Source of the DNA: an uncultured Eubacteriales bacterium
GTDB lineage: Bacteria > Bacillota > Clostridia > Oscillospirales > Oscillospiraceae
Assembly (NCBI GenBank): GCA_900543625.1
Contig: UQSF01000013.1
Span: 1-57,334 of the forward strand
Direction of reading: 5' to 3'
Length of the DNA: 57,334 nt
Notes under the pieces: generated by a model
Told to the model about the DNA's origin: nothing
The model's input: only the letters and a program-made list of their open reading frames with translations
The model's database searches: none
Shown here: positions 23,880-30,883 of the stretch, in pieces
Layout: each line of letters opens with the position of its first letter
Position numbering within the stretch: the stretch's first letter is position 1
Made by a program: the position numbers and the translations under genes

Positions 23880-23903
23880 GCTTATGGGATCAACAGGAGC
23901 GGA

Positions 23904-24533
23904 TCACTTCGTGCCGAAGATACGGTCGCCCGCGTCGCCGAGACCGGGGACGATGTAGCCGTGCTCGTTGAGGTGATCGTCAAGCGCCGCAACGTAGATG
24001 TCCACATCCGGGTGCTCGGTCTGCATCACCTGCACGCCCTCGGGGGCGCCGATGATGCACATGAGCTTGATGTGCTTGCAGCCGACTTCCTTCATGAACT
24101 GCACCGCGGCGGATGCGCTGCCGCCGGTGGCGAGCATGGGGTCGACAATGATGACGTCGCGCTCGGCGATATCGGGCGGCATCTTGAAGTAATACTTCAC
24201 CGGCTCGAGCGTCTGCGGGTCGCGGAACAGGCCGATGTGACCGACCTTGACGTTCGGCATCATGGTGACCATGCCGTCGACCATGCCGAGACCGGCGCGG
24301 AGGATCGGCACGATGGCCAGCTTCTTGCCGGCAATGTGTTTGCAGTGTGCCGTGGCGACCGGGGTCTCAACATCGATCTCCTCAAGCGGGAGGTCGCGCG
24401 TGGCCTCGAAGCACATCAGCATGGCGATCTCGGAAATCAGCTCCCGGAACTCCTTGACGCTGGTGTGCTTGTCGCGCAGGATCGAGAGCTTGTGCTGGAT
24501 CAGCGGGTGGTCAAAAACGTGAACTTTACTCAT
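23904..24533 (-). CDS. upp: Uracil phosphoribosyltransferase
   Basis: A 209-residue salvage enzyme converting uracil and PRPP to UMP. The PRPP loop IIVDPMLATGGSA lies near residue 126, and the uracil-binding tail GDAGDRIFGTK closes the protein, as in Upp. It is the last gene of a tsaE-tsaB-upp run, starting 35 bp after tsaB. Confidence 0.97.
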   Translation of the reverse strand: MSKVHVFDHPLIQHKLSILRDKHTSVKEFRELISEIAMLMCFEATRDLPLEEIDVETPVATAHCKHIAGKKLAIVPILRAGLGMVDGMVTMMPNVKVGHIGLFRDPQTLEPVKYYFKMPPDIAERDVIIVDPMLATGGSASAAVQFMKEVGCKHIKLMCIIGAPEGVQVMQTEHPDVDIYVAALDDHLNEHGYIVPGLGDAGDRIFGTK

Positions 24534-24568
24534 CTCGTCGTCTCCTTTGTTGCATCCGTATTTTACTT

Positions 24569-25279
24569 TCAGTCTTTTTCCGCCTCGGCCGCGAGCCGCG
24601 CCTGACGTTCCCGCTCGGCCTGCGACAGGCGCAGATAGACCGGGAGCAGCTCCTCAGCCGGGGCAGGCGTCTGCCCGAAGGCGGCCATGGCCACGCCCCA
24701 CGCACTCTGCACGACCAGATTGCCCGGCGCAAGCACTGCGGGGATGCCCATGTCCAAACACGTATTATAGCACAGCTGCGCGCCGTCGCCAACCAGAAAA
24801 ACGGATTTCTGCATTTTTTTCAATTCCGCGCCCAGCTCCGCGAGCGATATCGCACGGTCCTGACAAAGACGCCGCGGTTTTCCGTCCCGGATCTCAAAGA
24901 GCGCGTTGTAGATCTGGCTGCGGCGGGCGTCCATGGCCGCGCACACGAGCGCGCCCTCCCCTGCCGCGATGCCGTGATACGCCATGGCCTCGAGCGTCGA
25001 CACGCCGATGGCGGGCTTCTGCGCGCCCCAGGCGAGCCCTTTCGCCGTGGACACGCCGATGCGGATGCCGGTAAACGAGCCCGGCCCGCGCGCGACGGCG
25101 ATGGCGTCAACGTCCGAAAGCGCAATATTGGTGTCCTTGAGCATCTGCTCTGCCATCGGCAGCAGCGTGCAGCTATGCGTCAGGCCGCTGCACTGCTGGC
25201 TCTGGGCGATGAGCATACCGTCGCGGCAAAGCGCCGCCGACGCCGCCTTTGCAGATGATTCCAGTGCGAGGATCAGCAT
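24569..25279 (-). CDS. tsaB: tRNA threonylcarbamoyladenosine synthesis protein TsaB
   Basis: A 236-residue ASKHA-fold partner of TsaD. It shows LILALESSAKAASAAL at the N-terminus, LTHSCTLLPMAEQML near 33 and AVARGPGSFTGIRIGVSTAKGLAWG near 63, the YeaZ/TsaB signature. It helps form t6A37 on ANN-decoding tRNAs. It overlaps tsaE by 7 bp; tsaD and tsaC are not in the window. Confidence 0.95.
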   Translation of the reverse strand: MLILALESSAKAASAALCRDGMLIAQSQQCSGLTHSCTLLPMAEQMLKDTNIALSDVDAIAVARGPGSFTGIRIGVSTAKGLAWGAQKPAIGVSTLEAMAYHGIAAGEGALVCAAMDARRSQIYNALFEIRDGKPRRLCQDRAISLAELGAELKKMQKSVFLVGDGAQLCYNTCLDMGIPAVLAPGNLVVQSAWGVAMAAFGQTPAPAEELLPVYLRLSQAERERQARLAAEAEKD

Positions 25280-25704
25280 GATTTCCCGCTCCCTTCCGTG
25301 ATGATGATGCGCCGGGTGGTCGGCCCGAGCTTTTCAAAGCGGACAACGACCTCGTCGCCGTAAAAGGCGTCCTCCACATTCTCGCTCCATTCGACGGCGC
25401 ATACCGAGCCGCGGTTGACATAATCTTCCCAACCGATGTCAAACAGCTCGTCGGCGCTGCCGAGGCGATACATATCAAAATGAATCAGCTCGCGCGGCCC
25501 CTCATATTCGTTCACGATCGTGAACGTGGGGCTCGAGACACGGCACGTCAGCCCCATGCCGCGCGCCATCCCGCGCACGAAGGCGGTCTTGCCGCTGCCG
25601 AGCTCACCGTACATGGCCACGACCTTGCCGTCCGGCAGGGTGCGCGCAAAGTCCGCGCCGGCCTGTTCAGTCTCCGCTTCACTGTGGGTCAGATATTCCT
25701 GCAT
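25273..25704 (-). CDS. tsaE: tRNA threonylcarbamoyladenosine synthesis ATPase TsaE
   Basis: A 143-residue P-loop ATPase: YGELGSGKTAFVRGMARGMG near residue 33, SSPTFTIVNEY near 58 and HFDMYRL near 75 are TsaE hallmarks. The start at 25704 follows GGAGGGATACC; the upstream in-frame extension runs through the promoter. It is the first gene of tsaE-tsaB-upp. Its promoter overlaps that of the divergent rodA gene. Confidence 0.95.
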   Translation of the reverse strand: MQEYLTHSEAETEQAGADFARTLPDGKVVAMYGELGSGKTAFVRGMARGMGLTCRVSSPTFTIVNEYEGPRELIHFDMYRLGSADELFDIGWEDYVNRGSVCAVEWSENVEDAFYGDEVVVRFEKLGPTTRRIIITEGSGKSC

Positions 25705-25729
25705 GGTATCCCTCCGATTCTGAAGAAGT

Positions 25730-25758
25730 ATTATAGCACGGTTTCGCCCGTTGCGTAA
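25730..25758 (-). promoter_or_regulatory. tsaE-tsaB-upp promoter
   Basis: Extended -10 TGCTATAAT (-10 at 25730-25735) with TTACGC at 25753-25758, 17 bp apart, minus strand. The -35 overlaps the rodA -35. Confidence 0.55.
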
Positions 25759-25779
25759 AGCGGTTTTCTGTGATATAAT
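25751..25779 (+). promoter_or_regulatory. rodA promoter
   Basis: TTGCGT (25751-25756), 17-bp spacer, TATAAT (25774-25779), divergent from and overlapping the tsaE promoter. Confidence 0.7.
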
Positions 25780-25823
25780 TATTGCCGATTTCAAATCGCC
25801 GGTCTGGCGGAAAGGAGGCCATC

Positions 25824-26966
25824 TTGAAAAAAGCACTGTCCTACGCAAAGGAGTTTTTTCACCGAGCGGATATTTTCCTGCTCGTGATGGGTCTCATCTG
25901 CGCCACGTTCGGTATCATCGTCATCTCGAGTGCCACGGCGTCATATCACTCGGCCAAGTATGTCATTGTACAGAGCGCGTCGCTCATTCTCGGTGTGGTC
26001 GCGTTTGTCGCCATGACCGTGCTGGATGTGGACGTTCTGGCCGACAAATGGCAGATCCTGTGCGCATTCAATGTGCTGTTTTTGCTGCTGCTGATCCCCT
26101 TCGGTGTGAGCGACAACACCGGCAACACCGGCTGGCTGCGCTTTTTCGGCATCGGCATCCAGCCGACGGAGGTCGTCAAGCTCACATTTATCGTCGTGCT
26201 GGCAAAGCAGATCAGTTACCTGAAGGAATACCACGACCTCAACTCCGTGTGGTCGGTCGCACAGCTGGCTGTCCACTTTGTGCTGCTGTTCGGGCTGATC
26301 CTCTTCGTGTCGTCCGACCTCGGTTCGGCGCTGATCTTCTTTTCCATCTTCCTCGTGATGCTCTTTGCCGCCGGCTTTGCGCTGCACTGGTTTGCCATCG
26401 GCTTTGCGGCCATCGCCGCGATGATCCCGCTGCTGTGGAACTTTGTGCTGCACGACTATCAGAAAAACCGCATTCTCGCGCCCTATGACTCCAGCATCGA
26501 CCCGACCAACACCGGCATCAACTGGCAGCCGCATCAGAGCAAGATCGCCCTCGCCTCCGGCCAGTGGACCGGTGCGGGGCTCGGCAACGGCACGCAGAGT
26601 CAGTCCAATGCCCTCGCCGGCAAGCACACCGACTTCATCTACGCCGTCATCGGTGAGGAGCTCGGCATGATCGCCTGCATCCTCGTCATCGTGCTGCTGC
26701 TGATCATCATCATCCGCTGCGTCATGGTCGGCATCCGTTCGGGCAGCAACATGGGCTCGCTCGTGTGCTTCGGTGTGGCCGCATTTTTGACATTCCAGAC
26801 GTTTGAGAACATCGGCATGTGCATCGGCATCACGCCCGTCATCGGCATCACGCTGCCGTTTTTCAGCTACGGCGGCTCGTCGCTGTTCACGTCCTTCGCC
26901 GCGCTCGGCATGGTGTCCGGCATCCACTTCCGGCCAAAGCCAAAGCGAAACAGCATCTATTACTGA
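25824..26966 (+). CDS. rodA: SEDS glycan polymerase RodA/FtsW family
   Basis: A 380-residue membrane protein with about ten helices. SEDS motifs: GSALIFFSIF after VSSDL near residue 165, a long extracellular loop with QSKIALASGQWTGAGLGNGTQ, then HTDFIYAVIGEELG near 270 and FFSYGGSSLFTSFAALG near 345. SEDS proteins polymerise peptidoglycan glycan strands with a class B PBP, which is not adjacent here. The start is TTG 25824, five bases after AAAGGAGG. RodA is favoured over FtsW by overall pattern, but the two are hard to separate. Confidence 0.87.
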   Translation: MKKALSYAKEFFHRADIFLLVMGLICATFGIIVISSATASYHSAKYVIVQSASLILGVVAFVAMTVLDVDVLADKWQILCAFNVLFLLLLIPFGVSDNTGNTGWLRFFGIGIQPTEVVKLTFIVVLAKQISYLKEYHDLNSVWSVAQLAVHFVLLFGLILFVSSDLGSALIFFSIFLVMLFAAGFALHWFAIGFAAIAAMIPLLWNFVLHDYQKNRILAPYDSSIDPTNTGINWQPHQSKIALASGQWTGAGLGNGTQSQSNALAGKHTDFIYAVIGEELGMIACILVIVLLLIIIIRCVMVGIRSGSNMGSLVCFGVAAFLTFQTFENIGMCIGITPVIGITLPFFSYGGSSLFTSFAALGMVSGIHFRPKPKRNSIYY

Positions 26967-26975
26967 CGCCATCCT

Positions 26976-27011
26976 CCCGGCAGGCTTCCGCAGACCTGCC
27001 GGGGCTTTTTT
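26976..27011 (+). terminator. rodA terminator
   Basis: CCCGGCAGG pairs with CCTGCCGGG, followed by GCTTTTTT. Confidence 0.85.
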
Positions 27012-27024
27012 CTGCCGAGAGACA

Positions 27025-27056
27025 GAAAGCACCCGGCCAAACGGTCGGGTGCTTTC
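27025..27056 (-). terminator. nifU terminator
   Basis: GAAAGCACCCGACC and GGCCGGGTGCTTTC arms with a short loop downstream of nifU; the T-run is modest. Confidence 0.6.
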
Positions 27057-27103
27057 CGCAAAAACATAGAAGGGGGAAGAAAGAAAAAAGCAGCTTGGTT
27101 GCT

Positions 27104-27535
27104 TCAGCCGCCGTGGCAGGCGGCGCAGTCATGCGTCGAAAAGAGATCGGCGTCATAGGCGATACCATTTTTATCGTAGTAATCCTTTACAGCCGCCTTG
27201 ACTGCCTCCTCCGCCAGCACGGAGCAGTGGATCTTCTGCGCCGGAAGGCCATCCAGCGCTTCCACGACTGCCTTATTGGACAGCTCCAGCGCCTCAGAGA
27301 CCGGTTTGCCCTTGATCATCTCGGTCGCCATCGACGAGGACGCGATCGCGCTGCCGCAGCCGAAGGTGTTGAACTTCACGTCCGTGATGACATCGTCGCG
27401 GACCTTGATATACATGCGCATAATGTCGCCGCACTTGGCGTTGCCGACCTCGCCGATGCCGTCGGCATCGGGCATTTTGCCGACGTTGCGGGGGTTTTCA
27501 AAATGGTCCATGACCTTTTCGCTGTACAATGCCAT
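27104..27535 (-). CDS. nifU: Fe-S cluster scaffold (NifU/IscU N-terminal type)
   Basis: A 143-residue scaffold. Cluster ligands: Cys in NAKCGD near residue 35 (with the conserved Asp), Cys in NTFGCGSAIASS near 60 and Cys in KIHCSVLAEEA near 103. The C-terminal tail adds a CAACHGG motif typical of clostridial NifU-like proteins. It receives sulfur from NifS, encoded 33 bp upstream in the same operon. Confidence 0.94.
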   Translation of the reverse strand: MALYSEKVMDHFENPRNVGKMPDADGIGEVGNAKCGDIMRMYIKVRDDVITDVKFNTFGCGSAIASSSMATEMIKGKPVSEALELSNKAVVEALDGLPAQKIHCSVLAEEAVKAAVKDYYDKNGIAYDADLFSTHDCAACHGG

Positions 27536-27568
27536 AGGAAAGCCTCCTTTATCTGAATCTGTTATCTG

Positions 27569-28759
27569 TTAGATCTGGTGCGGACGCACACCTGTCTCCA
27601 GCTCGTCCCACACCGGGGAGATGCTGCGCAGGTAGTCGACCACCTGACGGACATTTTCGACGATGTACGCCATCTCTTCATCCGTGTTGTATTCGCCCAC
27701 GGACAGACGCAGCGAGCCGTGTGCGACCTCGTGCGGCAGCCCGAGCGCCAGCAGCACATGGCTGGGGTCAAGTGAGCCGGAGGTGCAGGCACTGCCGGAG
27801 GAGGCGGCAATGCCCTTGCGGTCGAGCAGGAGCAGCAGCGACTCGCCCTCGATGCCCTCGAAGCAGAAGTTCACCGTTCCCGGGACACGCTGTGTGCGCT
27901 CGCCGTTGAGCCGCGCGTGCGCAATGGTCTCAAGCCCTGTAATGAGCGTCTCGCGCAGGCGTGTGACCTTGCGCATATTCTCATCCATATGGTCGACCGC
28001 CTCGCGCAGTGCCGCCGTCATGCCGGCGATCGCCGGAGTATTCTCCGTGCCGCCGCGCTTGCCGCGCTCCTGCGCGCCGCCCTCGATGATATTCGTGAGC
28101 GGGATGCCGCGCCTGGCGTACAAGAAGCCGACGCCGCGCGGCCCATGGAATTTGTGCGCCGAGCACGAGAGCATATCGATGTTCATCTCCTGCACATTCA
28201 CGGGCACATGGCCGATCGCCTGCACCGCATCCGTGTGAAACGGGACACCCCGCTCGCGGCAGAGCGCACCGATGGCCTGAATGGGCTGGAGCGTGCCGAT
28301 CTCGTTGTTGGCGAACATGACCGACACGAGCGCCGTGTCGTCACGGATGGCCGCCGCCACATCCTCGACGCGCACAACGCCGTCTTCGTGCACATCCAGC
28401 AGCGTTACCTCAAAGCCCTGCCGGCGCAGCTTATCGAGCGTGTGCAGCACCGCATGGTGCTCAAATTTTGTGGAGATGAGGTGCTTTTTCCCCTTGCGCG
28501 CGCCGTTCATGGCGGCTGAGATGATGGCCTGATTGTCGGCCTCGCTGCCGCCGGAGGTGAACACGATCTCCCGCGGGTCGGCCGCGCCGATCAGCCGTGC
28601 GATCTCTGTGCGGCAGGCCAGCAGATGCTCCGCCGCCTCCTGACCGAGCGTGTAGAGGGTGCTGGGGTTTCCATATATCTCATCAAAGTACGGAAGCATG
28701 GCTTCCTTTGCAGCGGCGGATAGTTTTGTGGTCGCCGCATTGTCTGCATAAACGCGCAT
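27569..28759 (-). CDS. nifS: Cysteine desulfurase (NifS/IscS)
   Basis: A 396-residue PLP enzyme. PLP Lys lies in SCSAHKFHGPRGVGF near residue 203; His in KFEHHAVLHTLD near 100; catalytic Cys in the loop SSGSACTSGSLDPSHVL near 326. It takes sulfur from cysteine for Fe-S assembly on the adjacent NifU. It has its own promoter (28813-28841) because repeat copy 2 separates it from iscR. The start at 28759 follows GGAGGAGAGCTT. Confidence 0.95.
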   Translation of the reverse strand: MRVYADNAATTKLSAAAKEAMLPYFDEIYGNPSTLYTLGQEAAEHLLACRTEIARLIGAADPREIVFTSGGSEADNQAIISAAMNGARKGKKHLISTKFEHHAVLHTLDKLRRQGFEVTLLDVHEDGVVRVEDVAAAIRDDTALVSVMFANNEIGTLQPIQAIGALCRERGVPFHTDAVQAIGHVPVNVQEMNIDMLSCSAHKFHGPRGVGFLYARRGIPLTNIIEGGAQERGKRGGTENTPAIAGMTAALREAVDHMDENMRKVTRLRETLITGLETIAHARLNGERTQRVPGTVNFCFEGIEGESLLLLLDRKGIAASSGSACTSGSLDPSHVLLALGLPHEVAHGSLRLSVGEYNTDEEMAYIVENVRQVVDYLRSISPVWDELETGVRPHQI

Positions 28760-28812
28760 AAGCTCTCCTCCAGATATGTCTGTTTTCTAATTCCTACTTT
28801 CCTTGTGGGTAA

Positions 28813-28841
28813 ATGGTATCACGTATTTCCCTTCTTGTCAA
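28813..28841 (-). promoter_or_regulatory. nifS-nifU promoter
   Basis: TTGACA (28836-28841), 17-bp spacer, TACCAT (28813-28818) on the minus strand, downstream of repeat copy 2. IscR control is plausible but no operator was defined. Confidence 0.7.
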
Positions 28842-28863
28842 TAGGAATTTGCAAAAAGAAAAA

Positions 28864-28898
28864 TCGGGGAAAGAGAATGACTTCTCCTTCCCCGACCG
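28864..28898 (-). terminator. iscR terminator hairpin, distal duplicate (with T-run)
   Basis: GGGGAAGGAGAA pairs imperfectly with TTCTCTTTCCCC and is followed on the minus strand by TTTTTCTTTTT. It is 33/35 identical to 29093-29127; the two copies flank repeat copy 2. Confidence 0.85.
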
Positions 28899-28901
28899 GT
28901 T

Positions 28902-29087
28902 TGTCAAAGAACCTCGTAGAGTTTGCGCCCTCAGGCGCAAAGAAAGTCCGATCATTTTCTTCGGCGACATGTGCGGCGAAGAAAATACTTCTCAGGCTGC
29001 AAGTGTGGAATTTGTGCGCTGGCGGCGCACAAATTATGCGCGCAGCAGACTGCAGCCCCTTTGTCAAAAAGTAATACTTTTTGACAG
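28902..29087 (-). repeat. Terminator-associated four-hairpin repeat, copy 2
   Basis: A 186-bp copy in the isc locus. In the minus direction it runs: CTGTCAAAAAGT/ACTTTTTGACA hairpin; AATTTGTGCGC/GCGCACAAATT hairpin, which replaces the CGCGCCGTCCG-type stem of copies 3 and 4; the ACATGT-centred hairpin with TTCTTCG/CGAAGAA arms; the TTTGCGCC/GGCGCAAA hairpin, which replaces TTTCGCCGC/GCGGCGAAA; and an end at TCTACGAGGTTCTTTGACA. Stem sequences differ from other copies while pairing is kept. No gene is present. Confidence 0.85.
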
Positions 29088-29092
29088 CCTCA

Positions 29093-29127
29093 TCGGGGAA
29101 AGAGAATTGCTTCTCCTTCCCCGACCG
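29093..29127 (-). terminator. iscR terminator hairpin, proximal duplicate
   Basis: Starts seven bases after the iscR stop codon; near-identical to the hairpin at 28864-28898 but without a following T-run, because the repeat element begins just after it. Confidence 0.75.
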
Positions 29128-29133
29128 CGCCGG

Positions 29134-29544
29134 TCACACTTTGCCGTCAAGCAGGTCCTGCACGGAGACGCTCGACAGATAGTTGTCCATGACGGCGTCG
29201 AGCTTTTTCCACATCGGCAGCGTCAGACACTGCTCCGCGCGCTCGCAGCAGCTCTCCCCGGATTCAAGGCACGCCACGGCAGCCATGCTGCCCTCGGTGC
29301 TGTGCAGCACCTGCGCGACCGTGATGTCGCACGCCGGACGGCTCAGGCAATAGCCGCCCTCCTTGCCGCGCTGGCTGAGGACAAGGCTCGCGCGGTTGAG
29401 TGCCGCTGCGATCGCCTCCATATATTTCAGGGACACGTTCTGCCGCTGTGCCACAGTCTTGAGCGAAATGTAGCCCTCGTCGCAATGCTGCGCCAGGTCG
29501 ATCATCAGGCGCAGCGCATAGCGCCCCTTGGTTGAGATCACCAT
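29134..29544 (-). CDS. iscR: Rrf2-family Fe-S regulator (IscR-like)
   Basis: A 136-residue Rrf2 winged-helix protein: MVISTKGRYALRLMIDLAQH, SLKTVAQRQNVSLKYMEAIAAAL (recognition helix) and LVLSQRGKEGGYCLSRP. Three or four Cys in ACLESGESCCERAEQC near residue 90-105 can hold the [2Fe-2S] sensor. It regulates Fe-S biogenesis, consistent with nifS-nifU next downstream. AAGGAGGCAACAGATC precedes the ATG at 29544. It is bracketed by two direct copies of the four-hairpin repeat. Confidence 0.93.
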   Translation of the reverse strand: MVISTKGRYALRLMIDLAQHCDEGYISLKTVAQRQNVSLKYMEAIAAALNRASLVLSQRGKEGGYCLSRPACDITVAQVLHSTEGSMAAVACLESGESCCERAEQCLTLPMWKKLDAVMDNYLSSVSVQDLLDGKV

Positions 29545-29579
29545 GATCTGTTGCCTCCTTGCTTACAGGTGTTACGAAT

Positions 29580-29608
29580 AATATACTATCAAATCGCAAG
29601 GAATTCAA
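29580..29608 (-). promoter_or_regulatory. iscR promoter
   Basis: TTGAAT (29603-29608), 17-bp spacer, TATATT (29580-29585) on the minus strand. Confidence 0.65.
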
Positions 29609-29633
29609 GACAGTTCTTTGCGTTCTTGTACGC

Positions 29634-29663
29634 AAAAACGCCGGGGCACCTCCCCGGCGTTTT
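29634..29663 (-). terminator. HD-gene terminator hairpin, distal duplicate
   Basis: AACGCCGGGG pairs with CCCCGGCGTT, followed by T-run on both strands. Its first 28 bases are 26/28 identical to 29865-29892. Confidence 0.85.
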
Positions 29664-29859
29664 GTCAGCTTGTCAAAAACCTCGTAGCCTTTCGCCGCCG
29701 GTGCGGCGAAAGAAAGTCCGATCATTTTCTCAGGCGACATGTGCGGCTGAGAAAATACTTCTCGGCCTGCAAACGTGCGCGCCGTCCGTCTTGACGGACG
29801 GCGCGTGCGCTGCAGTCAGGCCGCTAACCCCTTTTTCAAAAAGTAACACTTTTTGACAG
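29664..29859 (-). repeat. Terminator-associated four-hairpin repeat, copy 3
   Basis: A 196-bp copy, direct repeat of copy 2. Minus direction: weak TCAAAAAGT/ACTTTTTGA hairpin; stem CGCGCCGTCCGTC/GACGGACGGCGCG; ACATGT-centred hairpin with TTCTCAG/CTGAGAA arms, covarying with TTCTTCG/CGAAGAA of copies 1 and 2; TTTCGCCGC/GCGGCGAAA hairpin; end GGCTACGAGGTTTTTGACA then AGCTGAC. Confidence 0.88.
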
Positions 29860-29864
29860 TCTCC

Positions 29865-29892
29865 AAAAACGCTGGGGCATCTCCCCGGCGTT
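29865..29892 (-). terminator. HD-gene terminator hairpin, proximal duplicate
   Basis: AACGCCGGGG pairs with CCCCAGCGTT and TTTTT follows on the minus strand, 12 bases after the HD-protein stop codon. It is duplicated at 29634-29663 across repeat copy 3. Confidence 0.85.
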
Positions 29893-29904
29893 ATTTTTGC
29901 ACGT

Positions 29905-30483
29905 TCAGGCTTCCTCCGCCGCCACGACCGGCTCGACCGCGCGCATGGCATCGAGCGTGCGCGTCAGCAGCTCGTCCAGACTCCAGCCGAGCATATCGGC
30001 GCCGCGCTGGATGACCTCGCGCGAGCAGCCGGCGGCAAAGCCGCTGCTCTTATATTTTTTCTTGAGGGACTTGAGCTCCATATCCTGTACGCTCTTGGAC
30101 GGACGCATCAGTGCCGCCGCACCGATCAGGCCGGTCAGCTCATCGGTCGCATAGAGCACCTTTTCCATCTCATGCTCCGGCACGATGTCGACCGTGATGC
30201 CGTAGCCGTGGCTGGCTGTGGCATGGATAAGGCGCTCATCCAGACCGCGCTCGCGCATGATCTCCTGCGAGCGGATGCAGTGCTGGTCAGGATAACGTTC
30301 AAAGTCCAGATCATGCAGCAGACCGACAATGCCCCAAAAGTCCACCTCGTCCCCGTAGCCGAGCTCCTGCGCAAAATAGCGCATGACACCCTCGACCGTT
30401 CTGGCATGATGCAGATGGAATGGATCCTGATTGAATTCCGTCAGCAGCGCCCAAGCCTGCGCGCGATCCAGTTGCTCGCCCAT
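29905..30483 (-). CDS. HD-domain (HDIG) metal-dependent phosphohydrolase
   Basis: A 192-residue HD protein. Ligand pattern: His in HLHHARTVEGVMRYF near residue 25, HDLDFERYPDQH near 57 (the HD pair), His in ATASHGYG near 92 and Asp in YATDELTGLIGAAAL near 115. Such HDIG proteins hydrolyse phosphate mono- or diesters in nucleotides; the substrate is unknown. The start at 30483 follows AAGGAGG by nine bases, and the longer frame upstream spans its promoter. Confidence 0.88.
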   Translation of the reverse strand: MGEQLDRAQAWALLTEFNQDPFHLHHARTVEGVMRYFAQELGYGDEVDFWGIVGLLHDLDFERYPDQHCIRSQEIMRERGLDERLIHATASHGYGITVDIVPEHEMEKVLYATDELTGLIGAAALMRPSKSVQDMELKSLKKKYKSSGFAAGCSREVIQRGADMLGWSLDELLTRTLDAMRAVEPVVAAEEA

Positions 30484-30538
30484 TGCGAAAGCCTCCTTAA
30501 TACATATCGTTTTTATAGGTGAAGGAATGAATGGTATT

Positions 30539-30567
30539 AAGATAGCACAGCCGATACCGGATTGCAA
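30539..30567 (-). promoter_or_regulatory. HD-gene promoter
   Basis: TTGCAA (30562-30567), 17-bp spacer, TATCTT (30539-30544) on the minus strand. The rest of 30568-30740 is AT-rich with nothing recognised. Confidence 0.55.
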
Positions 30568-30742
30568 GCACAAATTCATATATTTCTCACCGATTTTCCG
30601 GCAGTTTTTCATTGTTTTCCTATACCGACACCGGGCACGGCACATATTTCCCTTTGAAAAAAATCGTCCGATTTTTGCCTCATTTGTCACACTTTTTCGC
30701 TTTTTGTGAGCAAAATACACGAGACGGTCGATTGAATTTCAT

Positions 30743-30770
30743 TGCTTTTTGTCAAAATGTATGCTATGAT
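30743..30770 (+). promoter_or_regulatory. Enoate reductase promoter
   Basis: TTGCTT (30743-30748), 16-bp spacer and an extended -10 TGCTATGAT (-10 at 30765-30770). A leader of about 105 nt follows. Confidence 0.6.
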
Positions 30771-30883
30771 ATGCACAGTATGTATGCATCTTGTGCGGTG
30801 TGTGCTTACAGAAGCGTCCGATGACCCGCTGGGAGCAACGGCGGATCATCTTCGTAATCAAAGAAAAAGGAAGGATGTATTTC

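Noticed and set aside
28819..29740. Short frames inside repeat copies 2 and 3
   Set aside because: Their translations follow the repeat element and recur only because the element recurs; stems with compensatory changes do not conserve protein sequence.
28902..29859. Composite transposon carrying iscR between two insertion sequences
   Set aside because: The flanking copies are under 200 bp, encode no transposase, and iscR is in its normal context with nifS-nifU.
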